A stretch of 5,384 nt of DNA from an uncultured Clostridia bacterium. GTDB taxonomy: Bacteria; Bacillota; Clostridia; JAAYHZ01. The stretch lies in contig CALCRE010000238.1 in the NCBI GenBank assembly GCA_937894465.1, positions 1-5,384 on the forward strand, read 5' to 3'. The notes below the pieces were generated by a model. That model ran no database searches, was not told the origin of the DNA, and was given only the letters and a program-made list of their open reading frames with translations. A program made the translations under genes and the position numbers. This document shows, piece after piece, positions 1-5,005 of the stretch (within the stretch, counting starts at the first letter, position 1; each line of letters begins with the position of its first letter).

Positions 1-288
1 GTTTTCTCCTTTTTCTGTTAACCTTAATCTTTTTTCCCGTTTATCCGAACTTGGTACTTCTTCAATATAATCTTGTTCTTCCAACCTTTTTACCGTTCTT
101 GTTATCGTAGGTTTTTCTACATCAAGATAATTACTGATCTCCACTAATGAAACCGGTTGTTGTTGATTAATATAGTACATGACGAGAAACTGAGTATAGA
201 ATAAACCTGCTTCAGAAAGTTTCTCGTTTAACTTTTTTTTGAATGATCTTGTAAACTGTGATTGTTGATGGAATAAAATATTTTTCAT
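1..288 (-). CDS. MarR-family transcriptional regulator (C-terminal end outside window)
   Basis: The first 96 residues of a MarR-family winged-helix repressor are visible; the gene runs off the left edge, so the C-terminal dimerisation helix is not seen. It starts at the ATG at 286-288, which is preceded by a good ribosome site (AAGGGAGA, about 5 bases away). Residues 1-45 are helical, with the family-typical YTQFLVMYYI segment at 31-40. The helix-turn-helix covers about 47-71 (VSLVEISNYLDVEKPTITR, then TVKRLEEQDYI), and the recognition helix begins near K59-P60. The wing at about 76-93 carries the characteristic D82/R84 pair and ends LTEKGE. MarR proteins bind palindromic DNA as dimers and usually release it on binding a phenolic, lipid or oxidant signal; the ligand here cannot be inferred. 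The gene is divergent from the hydrolase gene at 555-1502. The family call is firm; the regulon is unknown. Confidence 0.9.
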   Translation of the reverse strand, partial: MKNILFHQQSQFTRSFKKKLNEKLSEAGLFYTQFLVMYYINQQQPVSLVEISNYLDVEKPTITRTVKRLEEQDYIEEVPSSDKREKRLRLTEKGEN

Positions 289-309
289 TAAATCTCCCTT
301 CCGTAAATA

Positions 310-323
310 GTTACCTAGATAAC
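310..323. promoter_or_regulatory. Near-palindromic candidate MarR operator
   Basis: GTTACCTAGATAAC is a 14-bp inverted repeat in which 12 of 14 positions are symmetric (core CTAG, outer arms GTTA/TAAC). Its size and symmetry fit a MarR-dimer operator. It overlaps the last two bases of the predicted -10 element and spans the expected transcription start of the adjacent marR-type gene, so a bound repressor would block its own promoter. Binding is inferred, not shown. Confidence 0.5.
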
Positions 324-350
324 CATACACTACTTTGACAGATTTGTCTA
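322..350 (-). promoter_or_regulatory. Predicted sigma-A promoter of the marR-type gene
   Basis: On the minus strand, TAGACA (345-350, 5 of 6 to the -35 consensus) is followed after exactly 17 bases by TATGGT (322-327, 4 of 6 to the -10 consensus). Transcription would start near 315, giving a short leader of about 27 bases before the ATG at 288. This was found by eye; an alternative, weaker pair (TTGAAC, 17-base gap, CATAGT) lies about 30 bases further upstream. Confidence 0.5.
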
Positions 351-514
351 CTATGTGTTGTATGGAAAAGAAGTTCAATTAATTGCAGAGCAAGCTTTCC
401 TTAGCGCTAGACAAATAATCACATTATATTGATTAGTTTGTTTTTGATAACATTAAATTCTACATTTTCGTTAATATATCCCTGTTCCATACTTATCTAT
501 TTATTATCCTTTAA

Positions 515-523
515 TGATATAAT
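515..523 (+). promoter_or_regulatory. Extended -10 promoter element of the hydrolase gene
   Basis: TGATATAAT is a perfect TATAAT (518-523) with the TGn extension typical of Gram-positive promoters that lack a strong -35. No good -35 hexamer is present 16-18 bases upstream. Transcription would start near 530, about 25 bases before the ATG at 555, leaving room for the ribosome site at about 540-545. This supports the ATG at 555 as the true start. Confidence 0.5.
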
Positions 524-554
524 AATGGTAGATAAAAGTGAAAGGAATGATTTC

Positions 555-1502
555 ATGTCTGCCGTTTCAATTATTTTATGGTGCTTATTCGGGATATTGG
601 TATTGTTGATATTGGCGGGTATCTATTTATCAAACATTATCATCAAGAAAAAACCGTCGAAAGATCAAAACATACAAGAACACATAAGAGAGAGTTTATT
701 AGAGGGTGAATGGGATACCATTATAGATCGATACAATCATTCTGATAAAACTCTTTTGGAATTGACTTCTCCTCATGGATATGTATTAAAAGGATATGCC
801 GTCCGCCCTCATCCACAATCGAAAAAATGGATGATATTATGCCACGGAGTCACAGCCTCCAAAACAAGATCCCTTATGTATGCAGCGATCTTTGATGCAT
901 TAGGATATAACTATTGTATTTACGATCACCGGTATCACGGAGAAAGCAAAGGAAAAACGATATCATATGGCTTTTATGAGAGAGATGATTTAAAGCTTGT
1001 GGCAGATGAAATAAAAAAACAATTTACACCGGATGTTTTGGGGATACACGGTGAGTCTATGGGATCCGGAATAACTCTTATGTATGCAGGCTCAATTGAA
1101 GACGGTGCAGACTTTTACATTACAGATTGTCCCTATGACAATTTTTACGAGGAGGTTCGATATCAGATCAATACCATGATTACTCTGCCATTATCCTTAC
1201 AAAACTTCTTGCTGGAGCTCGCAGACATTTTTGTTCGGATTCGAGGAAAATTTTCTATGAAACAAGTTGCCCCGGCAGAGGTTGTGGATAACATAAAAAA
1301 TCCGGTGTTGTTCATCACAAGCAAAGAAGATATGTACATCCCGCCCGCTATGACACAAAATCTTTTTAACTTGAAAACCCACGGATATAAAAAGCTGTAT
1401 ATAGCTCCAAAGGGCGGTCATGCGCAATCCTATATCCAAAACCCGGAACAATATAAAAAGGAAGTTGCGGATTTCCTTCAAGAAATCTTCCCTTCCTCAT
1501 AA
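555..1502 (+). CDS. Membrane-anchored alpha/beta hydrolase (YqkD-like)
   Basis: This 315-residue protein is a serine hydrolase of the alpha/beta fold, resembling Bacillus subtilis YqkD as I remember it; the natural substrate of that group is unknown. One membrane segment covers about residues 4-26 and is followed by KKK (31-33). The oxyanion region is CHG at 96-98, followed by YDHRYHGES at 123-131. The nucleophile elbow G-E-S-M-G puts the catalytic serine at S168. The acid is D259 (in SKEDMYIPP) and the base H289 (in GGHAQSY), so the triad is complete. The ATG at 555 was chosen because AAAGGA lies 9 bases upstream and a TATAAT promoter sits just before it. An in-frame TTG at 429 would add 42 residues but has no ribosome site and lies upstream of that promoter; an ATG at 525 also lacks one. 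Lysines just after the membrane segment favour a cytoplasmic catalytic domain, but topology is uncertain. The fold call is firm; the substrate is not known. Confidence 0.93.
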   Translation: MSAVSIILWCLFGILVLLILAGIYLSNIIIKKKPSKDQNIQEHIRESLLEGEWDTIIDRYNHSDKTLLELTSPHGYVLKGYAVRPHPQSKKWMILCHGVTASKTRSLMYAAIFDALGYNYCIYDHRYHGESKGKTISYGFYERDDLKLVADEIKKQFTPDVLGIHGESMGSGITLMYAGSIEDGADFYITDCPYDNFYEEVRYQINTMITLPLSLQNFLLELADIFVRIRGKFSMKQVAPAEVVDNIKNPVLFITSKEDMYIPPAMTQNLFNLKTHGYKKLYIAPKGGHAQSYIQNPEQYKKEVADFLQEIFPSS

Positions 1503-1514
1503 TTACTATGTAGA

Positions 1515-1536
1515 AATTGATTTTACCAAATCAATT
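1515..1536. terminator. AT-rich hairpin between convergent genes, possible weak bidirectional terminator
   Basis: A perfect 9-bp inverted repeat (AATTGATTT, loop TACC, AAATCAATT) lies just after the hydrolase stop and overlaps two bases of the TAA stop (1535-1537) of the convergent lipoprotein gene. The position suits a shared terminator. However, the stem is almost all A-T pairs and no uridine run follows on either strand, so it would be weak at best. Confidence 0.3.
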
Positions 1537-2488
1537 AATTCTGTACCAATACTTCTTCCGTACCATCCAAGTTGCTTCGATAGATTCGTCCGTCGGTCAT
1601 TTTCCTATAGAATAGATATTGGTCGGTAATATTTATGTGAACCGCCATGTCATCCGAAACGGACTGAATTTCACTGTCCCCGATCTTCCATTTAAATATT
1701 CCGCCTTTATCAGCATCTCCGGAGTAATAAATATTATCTTTATTAACATTGTAGGAGAATACGTTATCCTCAGTAATCACTTTTTTGTTTTCTCCATCCT
1801 TATCCACCGATGTGAATCTGTAATCATTGTATCCATCTTTAAAATAGATATTTTTGTTGTACACCATCATGGATAACACACCTTCAAGTTCTAAATTGAT
1901 TACATCAGATCCGTCGTGTTTGACTTTATATAATGCCAAATCCAAACCGGAGACATAATAAATGTATTCTCCGTCCATTGCCATGCTCATAGCCGACTCA
2001 TTCACAATACGATGCATTTCTTTTCCTTCATACGTACAAGAGAAAATGGAGTTCTTGTCCAAAGGATTAATGAAGTAAATCTTATCTTGGAAGTGGGACA
2101 ATGAAAGAGGTTTATAAGGCAGTATAAGCTTAACCTCCTTGGTTTCCCTGTCAAATCTGTAGTAGGCTTCATCCTTCTTCAACGTTCCGTCATTCTTCTC
2201 AATTCCACCGTAAAAGTAAATGTATTTATCATATACATTGAGCAAGCCTTGAATACTACCATCGATCTTATATAATTCGGTAACGACATTATCTTGTATT
2301 TCATACAGGGAGCTACCGTCGGTATAAACAGTGATTTTGCCGTTTCCAACGGCGATTCCCCCGTTTATAGCATTACCGGAATTATCGTAAAAGTTTGTAT
2401 TACTCTTATTACATCCGGATAATGCAACAGTCAACAATATCATCATAAAGATGATGATCCCTATCAATTTTTTATCGCTACAAGACAT
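1535..2488 (-). CDS. Lipoprotein with seven beta-propeller-like repeats (DUF5050-like)
   Basis: This 317-residue protein begins with a lipoprotein signal: SDKK near the N-terminus, a hydrophobic stretch at about 8-22, and the lipobox LSGC with the lipidated cysteine at C26. The mature part should be anchored on the outer face of the membrane. It is built of repeats with an aromatic beta-strand core of the IYF/IYY type at about residues 51, 89, 136, 175, 213, 252 and 291. The spacing is 38-39 residues except for one of 47. Each is followed by a second strand such as LYKVKHDGSD or IYRSNLDGTE. This pattern matches DUF5050-type propeller domains of Clostridia, and seven repeats would close a ring. 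No catalytic motif is visible; such domains usually bind protein or glycan partners. The start ATG (2486-2488) is preceded by AGGGAGG at good spacing. The gene is convergent with the hydrolase and separated from the next minus-strand gene by about 240 bases, so it is probably transcribed alone. The function is unknown. Confidence 0.85.
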   Translation of the reverse strand: MSCSDKKLIGIIIFMMILLTVALSGCNKSNTNFYDNSGNAINGGIAVGNGKITVYTDGSSLYEIQDNVVTELYKIDGSIQGLLNVYDKYIYFYGGIEKNDGTLKKDEAYYRFDRETKEVKLILPYKPLSLSHFQDKIYFINPLDKNSIFSCTYEGKEMHRIVNESAMSMAMDGEYIYYVSGLDLALYKVKHDGSDVINLELEGVLSMMVYNKNIYFKDGYNDYRFTSVDKDGENKKVITEDNVFSYNVNKDNIYYSGDADKGGIFKWKIGDSEIQSVSDDMAVHINITDQYLFYRKMTDGRIYRSNLDGTEEVLVQN

Positions 2489-2518
2489 AATGTCCTCCCT
2501 AAGTCAAAATACTTTATT

Positions 2519-2527
2519 AGTATAGCA
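2519..2527 (-). promoter_or_regulatory. Extended -10 element proximal to the DUF5050-like gene
   Basis: On the minus strand, TGCTATACT is a TGn-extended -10 (TATACT, 5 of 6 to consensus). It would start transcription near 2512, about 24 bases before the ATG at 2488. The -35 region is poor (AT-rich, no TTGACA-like hexamer at 16-18 bases). It may act alone or together with the distal promoter at 2613-2641. Confidence 0.4.
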
Positions 2528-2612
2528 TAAATATCAGATAATTATTATGATACCTAAAATGAAAAACCATCGTGCTATATTATTCCCGAAATTTTTATCT
2601 AACCCACTAACT

Positions 2613-2641
2613 AATATAAAGCAATCGTCGCATTTTGTAAA
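2613..2641 (-). promoter_or_regulatory. Distal sigma-A-type promoter upstream of the DUF5050-like gene
   Basis: On the minus strand, TTTACA (2636-2641) and TATATT (2613-2618) are separated by exactly 17 bases, and each matches consensus at 5 of 6 positions. It would start near 2606 and give a leader of about 118 bases. It is a better bipartite match than the proximal element. The rest of the 2489-2728 gap holds no gene that I can see. Confidence 0.45.
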
Positions 2642-2710
2642 GTAAAAAATCTATGAATTTGTAACACAATCGAAAGATGCTCGTAACATATGCAACCTAG
2701 GGGCATTTTT

Positions 2711-2740
2711 TTATAAAAAACCACCAGTTTACGTGGTCTT
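2711..2740 (-). terminator. Rho-independent terminator of the zinc-ribbon gene, overlapping its stop codon
   Basis: On the minus strand, ACCAC (2733-2737) pairs with GTGGT (2720-2724) across an 8-base loop. A G-T pair and two A-T pairs extend the stem into the following run of T (2715-2720). The TAA stop (2729-2731) lies in the loop, so the last codons form the 5' arm. The stem is short, but its position and T-run are right for an intrinsic terminator. Confidence 0.6.
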
Positions 2741-3181
2741 TTCGGTTGTTTTTTTACATACAGGACAAGTAATCTTTATCTTTCCTTTGTTTTTCGGAAC
2801 CCTTAGCATATTTCCGCATGAATTGCATTTAAAAAATACAAAATCATTCTTTTGACTTTGAATCTGCTTATGTGTATTTCGTTTTCTTTTAAACCATGAA
2901 CCTATTCCGGTAAAAAACTTGGATACAGCATAAAAAGCCTTCACAAGAGCATTCCCGATATTTTTGTTGTACCAATTCAATTCTACCCTTCTTTTGTCCA
3001 GGTTCTTTGATAAGGTGCGGAATATGACATAAATCAAGATCGGATAACTCAATAGCCTTACGTAGGGAATATACATAAAAATCAACGAGATCGCAAGTAG
3101 AAAGATATTAAGTGCATCGCCTCCGTATCTACCGTAAAAAAACTTCTGTAATCTAACTTTAAATCTTTCAAAAAAACTCAT
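2729..3181 (-). CDS. Small membrane protein with C-terminal zinc ribbon
   Basis: This 150-residue protein has a basic N-terminus (FFERFKVRLQKFFYGRYGGD) and two closely spaced membrane segments at about 24-40 and 43-57. A basic linker follows (KRKR at 98-101). The C-terminal zinc ribbon has cysteine pairs C119-x2-C122 and C139-x2-C142, spaced by the LRVPKNKGKIKI segment. Four cysteines in two CxxC knuckles are expected to hold one zinc ion in the cytoplasm. It resembles a family of short uncharacterised clostridial membrane proteins whose ribbon also has an LRVPKGKGKI-like core; I know no assigned function. The start is the ATG at 3179-3181, with AAGGGG 7 bases upstream. A TTG two codons earlier (3185-3187) would place the ribosome site too close. 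It is divergent from the DUF4097-like gene and appears to be a single-gene unit with its own promoter and terminator. The structural description is solid; the role is open. Confidence 0.8.
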   Translation of the reverse strand: MSFFERFKVRLQKFFYGRYGGDALNIFLLAISLIFMYIPYVRLLSYPILIYVIFRTLSKNLDKRRVELNWYNKNIGNALVKAFYAVSKFFTGIGSWFKRKRNTHKQIQSQKNDFVFFKCNSCGNMLRVPKNKGKIKITCPVCKKTTEKTT

Positions 3182-3218
3182 ATACAAACCCCTTTTCTTC
3201 TATTATAATCATTTCTTT

Positions 3219-3227
3219 ATTATAACA
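3219..3227 (-). promoter_or_regulatory. Extended -10 element of the zinc-ribbon gene
   Basis: On the minus strand, TGTTATAAT contains a perfect TATAAT (3219-3224) with a TGn extension. It would start transcription near 3212, about 30 bases before the ATG at 3181. A second perfect TATAAT (3202-3207) lies 17 bases downstream but is less well placed. Neither has a strong -35. Confidence 0.45.
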
Positions 3228-3381
3228 TTTTTATGAATAATGGTATCTGATCATTCCTTTGCTTTTTGTCCAAGTTCAAAAAGAATTTATTATTCCAAGT
3301 CATTTTTTCTGATTCGCTGCATATGATGGATATAGAGTATAAAATAAAACACAATTATTTGGGAAAACTTTAAGTAATTTG

Positions 3382-3410
3382 TTGACATTTCTGGTATTTG
3401 ATTGTATCAT
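3382..3410 (+). promoter_or_regulatory. Strong sigma-A promoter of the DUF4097-like gene
   Basis: TTGACA (3382-3387, 6 of 6) is followed after exactly 17 bases by TATCAT (3405-3410, 5 of 6). Predicted initiation near 3417 leaves a leader of about 29 bases containing the ribosome site GAGGGA (3434-3439). It is the best promoter in the window and rules out translation from the in-frame TTG at 3398, which lies inside the promoter. Confidence 0.7.
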
Positions 3411-3445
3411 GTTGCTTAAAGAAATCAATCTATGAGGGAACTGAT

Positions 3446-4228
3446 ATGATAAAGACAGAGGGAATGGTAAAAATTTTATTGGTGGTAGGGATGATCGTCG
3501 TGATGCTATTGATGTTCTCTTGTAGCAAAAGCGTATCTCAAGAGAGTGCCTGGCGCAACACCCCTTTGAACAAACCAATAGAAATCAGGTTGAACAATTC
3601 AACCCGCATTACCTTTGACCTGGACCAAGCCGATGTTACCTTTTACACCGGTAAAGAAAAAAACATTCAGATTACCTATGAACCCAAAGCTTTTGAAACG
3701 GTTCCGGATTACAGCTCCTTAGCGCCTGATGTTAAAACAGTAAAAAAGGAATTACATATTTCAATGCAATCACCGGATCATCACCCTCATATCAATATCT
3801 ATATTCCACCAACTGTTGAGCAAATAACGATCCTTCATGAAAAAGGAACCCTCCTTTTTAATGATGACATAACCGCACAATTAACGGTGAAGGGCAACAA
3901 AAGCGATATTAAGGTCAACTATATCCAATCCCTGTTAAATATCAACGTTTCTGAGGGCAATGTTTCGATTATGAAAGGAATATTGCCCCAGGGAAGTAAC
4001 ATAACAGTAGAAGTCGGTAATATCAACGTGTGCGCAGATCTCGAAGACGGAGAGTATCTGTTTTCCACAGAGTATGGAAACATCGATTTTAGGAGCAACA
4101 CCAAAGGAGTCAACCTATCCGCCATCGGTTACACCCGTTTGAACGACTTTCCGGGCTATCAAGCCGGAGCAACATCCGTCACCCTCGACAGTAAAGTCGG
4201 ATTTATATCCGCCTCTGGCGAGTATTAA
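3446..4228 (+). CDS. Probable lipoprotein, DUF4097/adhesin-like beta-strand repeat protein
   Basis: This 260-residue protein has an N-terminal hydrophobic segment (about 8-24) ending MFSC, so C26 is a likely lipid-attachment cysteine. The lipobox is imperfect (M and F at -3 and -2), so an uncleaved anchor is possible. The mature part is almost all beta: an N-terminal domain (about 40-125, e.g. IEIRLNNSTRITFDLD) is followed by short strand-turn repeats such as LNINVSEGNVSIMKG, ITVEVGNINVCADLEDG and YLFSTEYGNIDFRSN. These G-N-[IV] turns are typical of the right-handed beta-solenoid of DUF4097 proteins, often labelled putative adhesins. The sequence ends with GFISASGEY. The start ATG has GAGGGA six bases upstream and a strong promoter ahead of that. 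The gene is monocistronic, with a clear terminator at 4292-4319. Many DUF4097 genes lie beside membrane-stress or PspC-like regulators; none is visible here. The function is unknown; the family call is moderately sure. Confidence 0.75.
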   Translation: MIKTEGMVKILLVVGMIVVMLLMFSCSKSVSQESAWRNTPLNKPIEIRLNNSTRITFDLDQADVTFYTGKEKNIQITYEPKAFETVPDYSSLAPDVKTVKKELHISMQSPDHHPHINIYIPPTVEQITILHEKGTLLFNDDITAQLTVKGNKSDIKVNYIQSLLNINVSEGNVSIMKGILPQGSNITVEVGNINVCADLEDGEYLFSTEYGNIDFRSNTKGVNLSAIGYTRLNDFPGYQAGATSVTLDSKVGFISASGEY

Positions 4229-4240
4229 AACGCCCCACCC

Positions 4241-4281
4241 GGAACCGGTTTGTTTACTATCAACCTTTCAAGCCGGTTTCC
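4241..4281. repeat. Bulged 12-bp inverted repeat between convergent genes
   Basis: GGAACCGGTTTG (4241-4252) can pair with CAAGCCGGTTTCC (4269-4281) to form 12 base pairs with one bulged T and one G-T pair, enclosing a 16-base loop. It lies 13 bases after the stop of the plus-strand gene and 11 bases before the canonical terminator hairpin. No T-run follows on the plus strand; on the minus strand only GTTTT appears about 10 bases downstream. It may protect the 3' end of the mRNA or serve as a poor terminator for the ATPase operon. Confidence 0.45.
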
Positions 4282-4291
4282 ATTCCCTTTT

Positions 4292-4319
4292 GCTGTGCGT
4301 CCAAGCACAGCTTTTTTTT
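4292..4319 (+). terminator. Rho-independent terminator of the DUF4097-like gene
   Basis: A perfect 7-bp stem, GCTGTGC/GCACAGC, with a six-base loop (GTCCAA) is followed directly by eight T residues (4312-4319). It ends the plus-strand transcript about 65 bases past the stop codon. On the minus strand the stem is followed by AAAA-like sequence without T, so it should not terminate the ATPase operon. Confidence 0.9.
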
Positions 4320-4336
4320 ATTAGAGCTAACAAATA

Positions 4337-4987
4337 TTATTTATCCACATAAAGCTTCTGCTCTAGGATCATATCCTTGACCTTCATCAACCGGACAATG
4401 TTTCCCCGCTCATTCTCTTCAAGCTTCATGGTAATCTCACGTATTTTATCGGTTAATTGAGGAATCATGACATACTCCAATGCATTGACTCTCCTTCTGG
4501 TCTTTTCTATTTCATCGGCCAACAATTGAGCGGATTTTTCTCTTTGGGCCAATCCCAGCATGGTATCGAGCAATTGTCTGTACCCGGAAACCGCTTGGTC
4601 CAATTCAGAAGAAGTAAACCCGAATCCATAGGGCAGGTCCCCTGTTTCCATTGTTTCGTCGGATTTTTTAAATACCGGCACATTGACACTCATCATGTTC
4701 TCGATCTGTAAAGTGACTTCAACCTTTTTAGGTGGCAGCATCAAAGACTCATCCAGTATATCCGGTCGCATAACCGATTTGGCAGCAACAAAACTTTTAT
4801 TAGCAAGTTTGATCCCCTCTTCGGTTTTCTCACGAAGCTCCTTGTTTTCACGAACCAAGATCAGAAAGCGTTTCATCAGCTCGTCTCGCTTATCTTTTAA
4901 CAGGCGATGGCCTCTGCGAGCGGTGTTCAACCGTTTTTTCAATTTTGTCAGCTCCATCCTGGTGGGATTTACATTTGCTATAGCCAT
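4337..4987 (-). CDS. ntpD: V-type ATP synthase subunit D
   Basis: This is a complete 216-residue subunit D, the central-stalk rotor shaft of the V/A-type rotary ATPase that links the A3B3 head to the membrane ring. The family's N-terminal signature is present (NPTRMELTKLKKRL at 7-20, then ARRGHRLLKDKRDELM at 23-38), as is the C-terminal one (RRRVNALEYVMIPQL at 164-178). These two ends form the long antiparallel coiled coil; the middle (about 85-125, rich in V, P and G) is the less conserved head. The length is normal. The start ATG has AAGGAAG about 6-7 bases upstream, inside the 18-base gap that follows the subunit B stop codon, so B and D are co-transcribed. It appears to be the last gene of the operon in this direction, since the next gene is convergent. 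Whether the enzyme pumps protons or sodium ions cannot be decided, because the membrane-ring subunit is outside the window. Confidence 0.96.
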   Translation of the reverse strand: MAIANVNPTRMELTKLKKRLNTARRGHRLLKDKRDELMKRFLILVRENKELREKTEEGIKLANKSFVAAKSVMRPDILDESLMLPPKKVEVTLQIENMMSVNVPVFKKSDETMETGDLPYGFGFTSSELDQAVSGYRQLLDTMLGLAQREKSAQLLADEIEKTRRRVNALEYVMIPQLTDKIREITMKLEENERGNIVRLMKVKDMILEQKLYVDK

Positions 4988-5005
4988 AATGATCTTCCTT
5001 TTGTA

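Noticed and set aside
396..410. Short palindrome TAGCGCTA in the marR-hydrolase gap as a possible second operator.
   Set aside because: It is only 8 bp, does not resemble the candidate operator at 310-323 and is not close to a convincing promoter.
429..554. In-frame 42-codon N-terminal extension of the hydrolase starting at TTG 429 (or ATG 525).
   Set aside because: Neither start has a ribosome site. The best -10 (518-523) lies inside the extension, and the ATG at 555 has a good site and begins a normal membrane anchor.
1197..1481. Minus-strand open frame of 94 codons inside the hydrolase gene.
   Set aside because: It is antisense to conserved catalytic-domain sequence, has no family resemblance and no promoter, so it is a shadow frame.
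1619..1876. Plus-strand open frame of 85 codons inside the DUF5050-like gene.
   Set aside because: It is antisense to the repeat-containing lipoprotein and lacks a ribosome site; low-complexity hydrophobic composition is expected from antisense of such repeats.
3262..3283. Inverted repeat CTTTTTG/CAAAAAG with an 8-base loop in the divergent intergenic region.
   Set aside because: It is A-T rich and lies between divergent promoters where no terminator is expected; likely chance in AT-rich DNA.
3300..3578. Minus-strand open frame of 92 codons overlapping the DUF4097-like promoter and start.
   Set aside because: It covers a strong opposite-strand promoter and signal peptide, has unlike-protein composition and no recognisable domain.
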